A stretch of DNA of 64,000 nucleotides from JAJCYL01 sp965206015. GTDB lineage: Bacteria > Bacteroidota > Bacteroidia > Cytophagales > Cyclobacteriaceae. The DNA is taken from positions 620,001-684,000 of the forward strand of contig CBDBIW010000015.1 of assembly GCA_965206015.1 (NCBI GenBank), read 5' to 3'. A program made the position numbers and the translations under genes. Of the stretch, positions 8,422 through 17,435 are shown piece after piece; positions within the stretch are counted from its first letter, which is position 1; each line of letters begins with the position of its first letter. A model generated the notes under the pieces. The model worked only from the letters and a program-made list of their open reading frames with translations, was not told the DNA's origin and did no database searches.

Positions 8422-11400
8422 TTACTGACCCACCATAACAAAGGCTCCCCAGTAATAAGGTTGATTGTACTTCTCCCTCAATTTTTGCTGGGCAGCTATA
8501 AATGCAGATAGTTTATCTCCTGTTTTGAGCCACTCAGAATAAAAGTTTGTCATCAGTTGTTGCGTGGCATCATCATCTACAGTCCATATAGACATGATGA
8601 TCGTTTTTGCACCTGCAATTTGGAAGGATCGTTGCAATCCATAAACTCCTTCTCCATTAGTGACCTCACCAAGACCTGTCTCACAGGCAGACATCACTAC
8701 CAGTTCCGTATCGTCAAGGTTCATGTTCATGGCCTCAAACGCAGTTAGTATTCCGTCCTGACCGTCGTCTTCGCCACCCAGAAAATTCCCGGAGCTCAGA
8801 AAACTGTTTGCACCTGCAAAAATCAAACCTGAACGCAGTAACGGATTTTGGACGTAATCGTCTGTACTCCCTATATCCACAGGTTGACCATCCTCTAAAA
8901 AGAATCCATGAGTCGCAATATGTAGGGTGTGTGGATTTTTGACATTCTTCACATTAGTTTCTATGGCCCGGTCTTCCAGATAAGTAATTGGTCTTGAATT
9001 GTTTCCATTATAAATCTCCTCAATCAATTCAACTTCCTTTTTGGTACCTGGCAATAGTGCCAACAAGCTATTGCTATCAATATAGCGTTGAAGATTTCCT
9101 CGTAAGCCACTGGAGATTCCTCCCGTTATAGGTCCTGAATTGCTATTACTTGAACCCCGGGCACCCCTTGACATTCCGCGTACTTCCTGACTTGCATCAC
9201 TTGCATCAGCAGTTGACGTTTTTTTTTGAGATGATGCATACAATCCTTTATCATAGTTGGGATAACCGATTAAACAGGCTATTTTTTCTCCTGGATAGGA
9301 TGATGTATTGTCAGCATAAGTGATTAGATCTTTAGTATTGTTCATCACCTGGATGGACATCTCATCTATCAGATAATCACCTGATTCCGGATTTTTCAGC
9401 GTATTAATGTTCAATTGGTTGAATACTCCATCTGGAGAGAAATAGACTTTATTGATACCCTTCAACCGGTTGGCTATTGGACGCCAAAAGAAATGATAAG
9501 AATATTGATCGTCGATAGAGAATTTGATGGCATTCCTGTAATAGGCGATGAATTTTTTTTCCAAATCGTTACCACTTCGAAGCAATACCAAATCGGGATA
9601 GTCTTTGGTATCCTCTCTTACAATCAAAGCCGCATAATAAATTTCTCCGTTGTAAAATCCTGCGGAGTCAGGGAGGAAATTTCTAAATCGAATAATTTCC
9701 ACAGCAGCCTCATTGGGTTTCAATTTACTTTGAACATCCTTCCAGGTAATTTTTTCTGAAGTAAATGTTTTCGCAAATGCTTTTGATGCAATGCTCAACT
9801 CCTTCTCTTCATCATTGGCAAGTGTAGTGATTGAATCAATTAAGTAGTTTCTTTCTTCAGGCTCCAGTTCCAGGGTGCTATAAAGTTTTGACAATTGTTC
9901 TTTATATTCAATCCAGGTATTGTACTTGTTGATTAACGTACTGTCACCACTGTCGAAAATTGCCTGCCTCACCTTGCTGGTGGCATACATGATTAATCCT
10001 TTCGTGGCCAGTCGGTAGTCGTACATTAAACCGTTCAGGTGCTTACTTTCCCGACTTCCCTCAAAGGCAAACGAATTGAATTGCTCGAATGCCGGCTTGA
10101 GTTTTGTCTTGTAGAATTTTGCTTTTTCTTCCTCACTTAAGGTGGGGAAAAAGGCCTCAATCTGACCAAAGTAATTTTCAAATGTTCTTTTATAATAATC
10201 TTCAGCTTGGTCGTGTTCTTCTCTGGCCCATTTCAAAATTGCCATCTTGTTGGTTGACTCTGCGTATAATGGGTGGTTTCTGCCCAAGCGTTTAGCTCGA
10301 ATGGCCATAGCTTTCTGATAAATTTTGTCAGCTTCTTGCTTCCGGCCGATATTGGCATAGAGGTCACCCAGGTTGGAGGTTACCCACGCATAATCTATCT
10401 GGTCGTCACCAAAGATTTCTTCATAGATATCAACTGATTTTTGCTGATATTCAAGGGCCTCATCAAAACGAAGGCTAATGCGGTAGAGGTAGGCCAATTG
10501 CGTTAATGTATTGGCATAATAGTAGTTTTTTTCGCCATAAGATTTGCTGAATATTTCAAGGGCCTGTTGGTACAATTCTTCGGATTTACCAAATTGGTAA
10601 AAGTCCATATACGTATCCGCCAAGTTACTCAGGGTGATGGCATAGGTCGGGTCTTCTGAAGTATATAGCTGTTCTTCCAATTCTAACGTACGTTCATAGT
10701 ATTTTCTGGCCAGATCTGTATTTCCCATACCCATGTTGACAACAGCGATATTGTTATAGAGTGTAGCGTAAAACTCTTCATGGTCACCGGTGAGCCTGTC
10801 AAGTATTGAGTTGCCCTCACTAAATAGGTCGAGTGCTTCAGGATACTTGCCCATACCCTTATGTAAGTTTGCATAATTAATTAGCGTTCCAACGTATTCT
10901 GTTGAAACGTAGCGGCCCTGATCTTCATAGCTTTCCAATGAGGAATTCAATGCACGTTCAGATTCCTGGTAGGCACCTTTGATAAAATAGTTTGCGCCGA
11001 GTTCAGACAAAAAAGTCGGATAGAGTTCATTCGATTTCTTCAGGCGTTTTAAGTTTTTGCTATAGAGTTCAATTGCCTTGTCATATTGACTTATGTTTTT
11101 ATAATGAACTCCAAAAGCAAGAGCTGTCTCCAAATACTCAGGACTCTTCGGACCATATGTTTTCAGGCTGCTCTCTAAAAGTGAAATATAAATGCTGTCA
11201 GATTCATCATATTGACCAATTTCATCCCAAATGGCAGCTATTTGATAAAGAAGGTTTTTCATCCCGAAGTCCGTGGCGTTCCCTGTTTTTTCCCTGGTAT
11301 CAAATTCTTTTTGATAGAATTCTAATGCAGCCTGGCGGTCACCTAAACCTATATAATAGGATTCAGCAATGAAGGAGTACATAGCGGCTGTTAAAGTGTC

Positions 11401-11592
11401 TTGAAGAGGCTCTACGTATCCAAGCATTTCGTCCTTTTTGTCAATTATGTTCTCATAATCATAATTTGCGTAATAGTCTTCAAATTGGTAATACAGCTTC
11501 TCAAACTTTTTATTACCGAATTCATACTGGGCACGAACAACTGTGGTGGAAAGCAGAACAGCTACGGTTAAAGAAACAACAAGGCGCATCAT
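8422..11592 (-). CDS. Exported TPR-CHAT protein (caspase-like peptidase domain)
   Basis: A signal peptide (MMRLVVSLTVAVLLS, cleavage near VRAQ) starts this 1056 aa protein. Residues about 50-470 are tandem tetratricopeptide repeats, many with the kinesin-light-chain type signature (ALxxxE...YGE.....YA..L..LA). A helical linker follows, then a CHAT domain from about 690 to the end. The putative catalytic pair is visible: histidine in HIATHGFFLEDG and cysteine in VVMSACETGLGE. CHAT is a caspase/separase-like cysteine peptidase fold, so this may be an exported peptidase whose target is picked by the TPRs. Similar secreted proteins are common in Bacteroidota but mostly unstudied. The gene is monocistronic. 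Confidence 0.88.
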   Translation of the reverse strand: MMRLVVSLTVAVLLSTTVVRAQYEFGNKKFEKLYYQFEDYYANYDYENIIDKKDEMLGYVEPLQDTLTAAMYSFIAESYYIGLGDRQAALEFYQKEFDTREKTGNATDFGMKNLLYQIAAIWDEIGQYDESDSIYISLLESSLKTYGPKSPEYLETALAFGVHYKNISQYDKAIELYSKNLKRLKKSNELYPTFLSELGANYFIKGAYQESERALNSSLESYEDQGRYVSTEYVGTLINYANLHKGMGKYPEALDLFSEGNSILDRLTGDHEEFYATLYNNIAVVNMGMGNTDLARKYYERTLELEEQLYTSEDPTYAITLSNLADTYMDFYQFGKSEELYQQALEIFSKSYGEKNYYYANTLTQLAYLYRISLRFDEALEYQQKSVDIYEEIFGDDQIDYAWVTSNLGDLYANIGRKQEADKIYQKAMAIRAKRLGRNHPLYAESTNKMAILKWAREEHDQAEDYYKRTFENYFGQIEAFFPTLSEEEKAKFYKTKLKPAFEQFNSFAFEGSRESKHLNGLMYDYRLATKGLIMYATSKVRQAIFDSGDSTLINKYNTWIEYKEQLSKLYSTLELEPEERNYLIDSITTLANDEEKELSIASKAFAKTFTSEKITWKDVQSKLKPNEAAVEIIRFRNFLPDSAGFYNGEIYYAALIVREDTKDYPDLVLLRSGNDLEKKFIAYYRNAIKFSIDDQYSYHFFWRPIANRLKGINKVYFSPDGVFNQLNINTLKNPESGDYLIDEMSIQVMNNTKDLITYADNTSSYPGEKIACLIGYPNYDKGLYASSQKKTSTADASDASQEVRGMSRGARGSSNSNSGPITGGISSGLRGNLQRYIDSNSLLALLPGTKKEVELIEEIYNGNNSRPITYLEDRAIETNVKNVKNPHTLHIATHGFFLEDGQPVDIGSTDDYVQNPLLRSGLIFAGANSFLSSGNFLGGEDDGQDGILTAFEAMNMNLDDTELVVMSACETGLGEVTNGEGVYGLQRSFQIAGAKTIIMSIWTVDDDATQQLMTNFYSEWLKTGDKLSAFIAAQQKLREKYNQPYYWGAFVMVGQ

Positions 11593-12206
11593 AGCATTAT
11601 TTTTTAATCTATTTAATCTATAAGATATTTAATCTGAAATAACAAATACAGGTGTCTAAATAGTTTCTAATTCTAACCTGATATACTGAATGAAGAAAAA
11701 GAAAAAAATACTAAAGTCACAAAATCATAATACCAAGGTAGCAAAAATATTTATTATACAACAGCTATTTCAGATTTCCTCCGGCTGCGGGAGATTGGTC
11801 CATAATACTTTTTCATGGCCAATAGGCTCCGGGGATTATGATGGTAAGCACCTAAACCAAAACAATGCTTTACACCTCACCGACTGTTATAAGTCCTTAA
11901 TTCCCGGCCCAAATATCACCAACATCCCGGCAGGGAACAGCATTATTCATAGAGAAGATTGCAATTGCACAATGAAAACAAGAGGTTACACAACCTGGTA
12001 TGATGCGGTCAATGCTTAGCTATATTGAAAAAAATGTATACTTTTATACTGGATTGACACAAAGCATGGCAAAACCACATTACGATGCAAAACCACATTA
12101 CGATCATTTTTGGCCCCACAGACCCTGAAGGATCGGGTTTCAAATGCAACCGGCATCCAGGCAAATTATTTACTTTTACTGATCATTTACCCTTACTGAA
12201 CCTGTT
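11593..12206. other. 614 bp gap before the disrupted LRR gene
   Basis: No gene is supported here. A 109-codon frame on the plus strand (11690-12019) has no recognisable domain and an unconvincing start. The only clear structure is the tandem duplication at 12069-12104. The promoters of the TPR-CHAT gene (minus) and the LRR gene (plus) should lie in this stretch. Confidence 0.5.
12069..12104. repeat. 18 bp perfect tandem duplication, two copies
   Basis: The unit GCAAAACCACATTACGAT occurs twice head to tail, with no further copies. It is one of seven such duplications in the window. Confidence 0.95.
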
Positions 12207-12416
12207 ATGAAGCGCAACCTGTCCTGTCTGAATAATTTCCCCGAAACTTTTTACAAAAAGAACAAAAAGGCTTCCACTTCCGGGTCAAAACCCGGAGTTG
12301 TGTGCAGGCACTTCAACAAGTGTGCGTTAGCTGTTTTTTTATTCTTTATCGGCCCCATGGACGTACTGTCTGCTGCCGGTGAAAGGAACAGCCCGGCCAT
12401 CGCCCGGCCTCAGTTA
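12207..12416 (+). pseudogene. 5' fragment of T9SS surface protein gene, cut by IS630 element
   Basis: These 70 codons run from an ATG through a basic region and a hydrophobic stretch (residues about 40-56, ALAVFLFFIGPMDVLSAAG) that looks like a Sec signal peptide, to CAG TTA, where the insertion element begins. The reading frame continues into the element by chance, but the natural continuation is at 13539. Joining 12416 to 13539 gives one uninterrupted frame of 1272 codons. The fragment alone encodes only an export signal. Confidence 0.75.
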
Positions 12417-13536
12417 TTAATAAGAGCATTATTTAGTTCTTATTATTTTTATTTATTGTATCTTTACAGTATGAAAACAAAGGTAAAGAAGCGCAAAAAC
12501 AAACAAGCACAAGAGGAGACACGGTTTAGAGTAGCAGAATATTTGCCAAAGAAGTTAGGGACACAAAAGCAAGCCAGTATTGTTTTTGGAATAACAGAGC
12601 CAGGGGTGAACAAGATTTGGGCTATCTATAAGCAAGGAGGAAAAAGAGCTTTAAGGAGTAAAAAACGAGGTATTCAAGGAGGTAATAAGTTAAAGAAAGA
12701 CCAAGCTTATCAAGTGCGTCAGTTAATCAAGGACAAATTACCAGATCAGTTGAAGCTCCCTTTTGGTTTATGGACCCGAGAAGCAGTACAACAACTCATT
12801 GCTATAAAGTATGGCGTAGAATTATCCCGTTGGCAAGTGGGTCGTTATTTAAAGAAATGGGGATATACACCTCAGAAGCCTATAAAAAAAGCTTTTGAAC
12901 AAAAACCTGAAAAGGTTCAAAAGTGGTTGGAGCAAGAGTATCCATCTATAAAAAGGCGAGCTGTCCGAGAGAAGGCTGTTATTTACTTTGGAGATGAAAC
13001 AGGCTGTAGAAGTACCCATCAAGCAGGGAGGAGTTATGCACCAAAAGGAAAAACACCGATGATTATGGCAACAGGAAAACGCTTTACAGTCCATATGATT
13101 TCTGCTATTAGCAATAGAGGTCATTTACAATTCATGTTGATGGATGCAGGATTTAATAGCGAAGTGTTTCAAACCTTTTTAGAGCAAATGATAAAATACA
13201 GTAAACAAAAAGTGTTCTTTATAACAGACAATCATCCCGCCCATAAAGCTAAAAAGCTAAACCAATGGCTGGAAGACAATAAAAAAAAGATTGAGGTATT
13301 GTTCATCCCTGCTTATTCACCTGAACTGAACCCACAAGAATACCTAAACCAAGATTTGAAAACAAATATCATAGGAAAGAAAAGGGCTATAAACAAAGAA
13401 CAGCTCAAAAAAAACATCAATAATTTTATGAGCAAAAGAAAAAAGGATAAACCTCAAGTGAAAAAATATTTTCATCATAGGCACGCTCAGTATGCTGCCT
13501 AGAAAATTCATACGAACTAATTAACCTAACGATTAA
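12417..13536 (+). mobile_element. IS630-family insertion sequence, complete, with TA duplication
   Basis: The element is about 1.12 kb and contains one intact transposase gene. A TA dinucleotide flanks it on both sides (12415-12416 and 13537-13538), the target-site duplication expected of IS630/Tc1-mariner elements. The ends are imperfect inverted repeats: TTAAT at the tips, then a diverged stretch, then TTAGTTCNTAT in both arms. The identity continues three bases outside the TA because the target itself was palindromic (AGTTAACT). It sits in the signal-peptide-proximal part of the LRR surface protein gene. Confidence 0.85.
12471..13502 (+). CDS. IS630 family transposase
   Basis: I place the start at the ATG at 12471; the longer frame upstream belongs to the interrupted host gene. 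The 343 aa product has an N-terminal helix-turn-helix (KKLGTQKQASIVFGITEPG), a second winged-helix part, and the DDE domain. Its acidic residues are in IYFGDETG, FITDNHPAHK and SPELNPQEYLNQDLK. An RSYAPKGKTP box, usual for the family, lies after the first aspartate. No frameshift or stop is present, so the element may still be active. Confidence 0.95.
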   Translation: MKTKVKKRKNKQAQEETRFRVAEYLPKKLGTQKQASIVFGITEPGVNKIWAIYKQGGKRALRSKKRGIQGGNKLKKDQAYQVRQLIKDKLPDQLKLPFGLWTREAVQQLIAIKYGVELSRWQVGRYLKKWGYTPQKPIKKAFEQKPEKVQKWLEQEYPSIKRRAVREKAVIYFGDETGCRSTHQAGRSYAPKGKTPMIMATGKRFTVHMISAISNRGHLQFMLMDAGFNSEVFQTFLEQMIKYSKQKVFFITDNHPAHKAKKLNQWLEDNKKKIEVLFIPAYSPELNPQEYLNQDLKTNIIGKKRAINKEQLKKNINNFMSKRKKDKPQVKKYFHHRHAQYAA

Positions 13537-13538
13537 TA

Positions 13539-16500
13539 ACTCCGTCCATTAGCATCACCAGGGCCACCAACGGTGCAGAACCGGCCACACCTGCGACCTT
13601 TACGGTGACTTTGTCGGAGACCAACAACACCGGATCGGCTATCACTGTGACCTACCAGTTCGGGGGTACAGCCACCGGCGGAGCAGATTATGACAATACA
13701 ACCAACATGGTAACCATTCCTGCTGGCAGCAGTACAGCGACCATTACCGTACCGGTGAACGACGATACAGCCCTGGAAGGGGATGAGACTATTGAAGTGA
13801 TGTTGATTTCAGTGGCAGATACAGGTATTACAATAGATTCGAACCAAAATACAGGTACGGCGACCATTACCGATGACGAGTTTGACAGCAAAGTTGGTGA
13901 TTCATTAGCCCTGGTGGCGATCTACAATGCCACCAATGGACCCAATTGGACTACCAATACCAATTGGCTTCAGTCTGGTCAAAACGCTGATACCTGGCAT
14001 GGGGTAACCGTGACTGAAGGAAGGGTGACAGATCTTCGTTTGCCATTCAACCAGCTTACCGGAAATATACCCATAGAACTGGGAAATTTGACGGAACTTA
14101 CGTTTTTGAATCTTGTTTCAAATCAGCTTACCGGAAATATACCCACGGAACTGGGAGGCCTCACCCGGTTGACAGATCTTTATTTGTCATTCAACCAGTT
14201 GGACGGGCCAATCCCTGCCCTGATTGGAAATTTGACGGAACTTACGTTTTTGTCTCTTGCAGGAAATCAGCTTACCGGAAATATACCCATGGAATTGGGA
14301 AACTTGACGGAACTTACGGAATTGAATCTTAGGTTCAATCAGCTTACCGGAAATATACCCATGGAACTGGGAAACTTGACAGCACTTACGTTTTTGGATC
14401 TTAGGAACAACCAGTTGGCCGGGCCAATCCCTGCCTCATGGGCGACTTTCACTAATCTTGGTATATTTAATATTTCAGGGAATCAGTTTGATGATATTCC
14501 CGATATGAGTGCCCTGAATTTTGAAGAATTTGATATTAGCAACAACAATTTTGAATTCGGGGACATTATTCCCAACGTAACCGCAGGCCGTTATTTCCCT
14601 CAAAACCCTTTCGGACCAGAGCAGCAGTTAAATCCTGCCGCAGGTGCCAATGTCGATCTATCCATTTCAACTGAAGATGACGGGAACAATGTCTATCAGT
14701 GGTTCAAAGACGGTGTGGCCATACCGTCCGCCAATGCAACATCCTATACCATACCTTCCTATACCGTGCCGGCTGACGATGGCATTTATTTCGTACAAGT
14801 TACCCACCCCAACGCTCCTGCCCTGACACTGCAAAGTTCAGATATTGCAGTGATGGGCGTATCTGAATCCTTAAACCAGTCAGATTCATTAGCCCTGGTG
14901 GCTTTATTCAATGCAACCGATGGTTTCAATTGGGACAATAAGGATAACTGGCTGGCAGGTCCGGTGTCTGACTGGTCTGGCATTACCGTAGCCAGTAATC
15001 GGGTAACCGGCATTAGTTTGCCTGACAATAATCTGGAGGGCGGGGTACCGGTAGAGATCAACGACATGGCTGAGCTTGCTGTGGTTGACCTGTCGGGGAA
15101 TGACCTCCACACTGTACCTGCAATGAACCTATCCGGAACGGTCACTTCCCTGAACCTGTCGGGGAACCTGTTAGACTTTAACAGCCTGATACCCAATCAG
15201 GCTGTTCCCGGGGTAGTTTTAGCACCCCAGCAGGAACTGCTGAAGTTAACCAGCATTCTGGCTGAGGTGGATGAATCGCAGACCCCGGACCGCACCATCC
15301 CCGGGACTAATAATGTATACAGCTGGCTAAAAGACAGTGTGGCATTTCCTGCGGGGGGAGCATCGGGAACCTTCACACTGGAGAACATCCGGTTTGAAAG
15401 TGAAGGATCCTATGTGGCGCAAGTCACCAATCCGGAGCTTGAAAATGTTACATTAAGGACTAAACCATTTTTGGTCAGGGTCTCCTCAATAAGAAGGGAT
15501 AGCCTGGCTCTGGTCGCCGTTTTCGAATCGGCCAAAGGGGCTAATTGGGTGAAAAGTACAAACTGGCTGACAGGACCACTGGCCACGTGGTCTGGCATTA
15601 CCGTAGACAATAATCGGGTAACCGGCATTAGTTTGCCTGACAATAATCTGCAAGACACCTTGGCCATTGACCTGCAGGATATTGGTGCGTTGGTTTCTGT
15701 TGATTTATCTCAAAATGAGCTGAGGGGAATTCCAGACATGACCGGACTGAAGCATCTGATGTCACTGGATGTTTCTGGAAACCGGCTTGGATTTGAAGAT
15801 CTGGAAATAAATGTTGCCCAGGCGCAATTTGAATTCCTGTTCACCCCTCAACGCAGGTATGGGGTGACCACGACCGAGCTGGTCCGGGTCAATGAACGGG
15901 CAGTTGTATCGATTGACATTTCGGGAACCCGGAATACTTATCAATGGTACAAAAAACCAAGACGGACTATTGAAGGGTTTGCTACGCCCGAAGAAACCCC
16001 CGGAACGGCCATTGAGGGAGGGACAGCACGTGGTTTGGTGATTGATAGCATCAAATTCGAAACCATGGGAATCTTCTACGTTGAGGTTTCCAATCCGCTA
16101 CTGCCGGGATTGATCATCAGAAACAGAAACCAAAATGTATTCGCAGTAACAGACGTTTCTGGTACCGCCGGAATTGATCCGGATGTCGGATCCGTTTTGA
16201 CAGAAGGAGATTTGATTGTCTACGAGATTGAGGCCCCCGGCCGACCATTTACTGCTCTGGACACTGTGACCTTTGATGCGAATGGGGCCTATTTTCTGGA
16301 TGGCCTTATCCCGGGTGATTACATATTGAAGGCCAGACCAGGAAAATCATTCATGGATAGTGTGTTGCAGACCTATTATGGTAAAACCGGTGACTGGGTG
16401 TTTGCTGATACGCTACAGTTAAGGACATCGACAACGGGCATAAATATTGACATGATCTTTATCCCGCCACCCTTTGACCCGGAAGTAAATGATGCATTGA

Positions 16501-17147
16501 TCGTAGGTAGTATTGAATCAGATTTGCCAGACTCTGTGGTGGATTCTGAGGCAGGTTTAAGGGTCAGGGCAAGAAGGCGGGTGCGCCGTGCCGGTGTATC
16601 CTTGAATAAACTGGTCACCCGACGCCGTCAACTCCAGCAGGAGATTGCACTGGTGGCTTATACAGAGACGGACGACGAGGGCCGGTTTGGATTCCCTAAC
16701 GTGCCACCGGGCGACTATTTATTGAATGTCCAGTTCCCGGGAATCCCAATGGATACCACAACCCTGATAGAATTCAAGATTGATCCGCTCATGGAAGAGC
16801 AGTTTTTTAACGTAGCTGCCCTGGTTACAGAACTTGGCATTTCATTGGAACTGATTGAGGAAACCGGTTTTTACAGGAAGTACTTCAAGGATTTAACCAT
16901 CTATCCTAATCCGGCGAAGGATTACGTTACCATCGATTATGAAAAGCTGAATTCAGAAAACATTGGGGTTTACCTGACCGATCTTACCGGCCATCAGTTG
17001 CTGACGGCTAAAATTGAAAACGGTCGCTACAGAAAGATAGATTTTGATACATCTAAACTACCGGAAGGAATTTATATGTTAGTCTTTGTAGACATGGCCG
17101 AGGCATCATTGCCAGTTGCCTCTTATAAAGTGATTATAGACAGATAA
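13539..17147 (+). CDS. 3' part of T9SS-secreted Calx-beta/LRR surface protein, separated from its signal peptide
   Basis: The frame is open from the IS boundary (about 1200 codons); the first possible start inside it is a GTG at 13605. Order of domains: Calx-beta (ends TGTATITDDE), six 24-residue leucine-rich repeats, an Ig-like domain (VYQWFKDGVAIPS), then two more LRR plus Ig-like modules each opening with DSLALVA, two carboxypeptidase-regulatory/Cna-B-like modules (GAYFLDGLIPGDYILKARPG; GRFGFPNVPPGDYLLNVQFP), and a T9SS type A sorting domain (LTIYPNPAKDYVTIDY). It was probably an adhesin-like surface protein. Without the signal peptide at 12207-12416 it should not be exported. Confidence 0.85.
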   Translation, partial: TPSISITRATNGAEPATPATFTVTLSETNNTGSAITVTYQFGGTATGGADYDNTTNMVTIPAGSSTATITVPVNDDTALEGDETIEVMLISVADTGITIDSNQNTGTATITDDEFDSKVGDSLALVAIYNATNGPNWTTNTNWLQSGQNADTWHGVTVTEGRVTDLRLPFNQLTGNIPIELGNLTELTFLNLVSNQLTGNIPTELGGLTRLTDLYLSFNQLDGPIPALIGNLTELTFLSLAGNQLTGNIPMELGNLTELTELNLRFNQLTGNIPMELGNLTALTFLDLRNNQLAGPIPASWATFTNLGIFNISGNQFDDIPDMSALNFEEFDISNNNFEFGDIIPNVTAGRYFPQNPFGPEQQLNPAAGANVDLSISTEDDGNNVYQWFKDGVAIPSANATSYTIPSYTVPADDGIYFVQVTHPNAPALTLQSSDIAVMGVSESLNQSDSLALVALFNATDGFNWDNKDNWLAGPVSDWSGITVASNRVTGISLPDNNLEGGVPVEINDMAELAVVDLSGNDLHTVPAMNLSGTVTSLNLSGNLLDFNSLIPNQAVPGVVLAPQQELLKLTSILAEVDESQTPDRTIPGTNNVYSWLKDSVAFPAGGASGTFTLENIRFESEGSYVAQVTNPELENVTLRTKPFLVRVSSIRRDSLALVAVFESAKGANWVKSTNWLTGPLATWSGITVDNNRVTGISLPDNNLQDTLAIDLQDIGALVSVDLSQNELRGIPDMTGLKHLMSLDVSGNRLGFEDLEINVAQAQFEFLFTPQRRYGVTTTELVRVNERAVVSIDISGTRNTYQWYKKPRRTIEGFATPEETPGTAIEGGTARGLVIDSIKFETMGIFYVEVSNPLLPGLIIRNRNQNVFAVTDVSGTAGIDPDVGSVLTEGDLIVYEIEAPGRPFTALDTVTFDANGAYFLDGLIPGDYILKARPGKSFMDSVLQTYYGKTGDWVFADTLQLRTSTTGINIDMIFIPPPFDPEVNDALIVGSIESDLPDSVVDSEAGLRVRARRRVRRAGVSLNKLVTRRRQLQQEIALVAYTETDDEGRFGFPNVPPGDYLLNVQFPGIPMDTTTLIEFKIDPLMEEQFFNVAALVTELGISLELIEETGFYRKYFKDLTIYPNPAKDYVTIDYEKLNSENIGVYLTDLTGHQLLTAKIENGRYRKIDFDTSKLPEGIYMLVFVDMAEASLPVASYKVIIDR
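14052..14483 (+). repeat. Six LRR-encoding repeats with exact 72 bp period
   Basis: The motif CAG-TT-(A/G)-C-(C/G)-GG starts at 14052, 14124, 14196, 14268, 14340 and 14412, exactly 72 bp apart. Four units carry an almost identical CAGCTTACCGGAAATATACC core. Such identity at DNA level points to recent unit duplication or gene conversion. Confidence 0.9.
14973..15035 (+). repeat. 63 bp near-identical repeat, copy 1 (copy 2 at 15588-15650)
   Basis: This stretch and 15588-15650 differ at only three positions, all around the codons for VASN versus VDNN. Both encode the SGITV..NRVTGISLPDNNL core of an LRR module. Confidence 0.9.
15588..15650 (+). repeat. 63 bp near-identical repeat, copy 2 (copy 1 at 14973-15035)
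   Basis: It opens the third LRR module of the surface protein. The regions around the two copies are clearly more diverged, so this short match suggests local gene conversion. Confidence 0.9.
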
Positions 17148-17161
17148 GTATTATCCTCAAG

Positions 17162-17205
17162 CCAACAAAATACCCTCAGCAGTAAGCTGAGGTGTTGTTG
17201 GTTTA
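17162..17205 (+). terminator. Terminator after the LRR surface protein gene
   Basis: A two-part hairpin, CCAACA and CCTCAGC pairing with GCTGAGG and TGTTGG, is followed by a T-rich stretch, 14 nt after the stop codon. Confidence 0.8.
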
Positions 17206-17382
17206 TTTTCATCTTATTTAAGACCGTTGCAAAAGGTTAATATTATTGTTGGTATTAACAGTCGTGAAGCAGGGAATCTCCATAGTGCTAAATCTGGTTG
17301 TCCCACAAATTAGAAAAAAGACCTTTCATCTGGATTATTGTTGAACATAACGCAAAACAGTCAATTAATAAATCAATTACAA

Positions 17383-17402
17383 CCAGGGAATACACTCCCT
17401 GG
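17383..17402 (+). promoter_or_regulatory. Hairpin in the leader of the aminotransferase gene
   Basis: CCAGGGA and TCCCTGG form a perfect 7 bp stem with a six-base loop, 33 nt before the start codon. No T-run follows, so it is not a plain terminator. It could shield the mRNA or bind a regulator. Confidence 0.35.
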
Positions 17403-17435
17403 GTATTAAAATAATTCAATAGAACTTCAGTCGCT

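Noticed and set aside
9222..9239. Short CTTGCATCA-type doubling inside the TPR-CHAT gene
   Set aside because: Only nine bases per unit inside a Ser/Asp-rich linker; too short to count with the 15-24 bp duplications.
11690..12019. 109-codon plus-strand ORF upstream of the LRR gene
   Set aside because: Lysine-run start, no recognisable domain, no family pattern; not supported as a gene.
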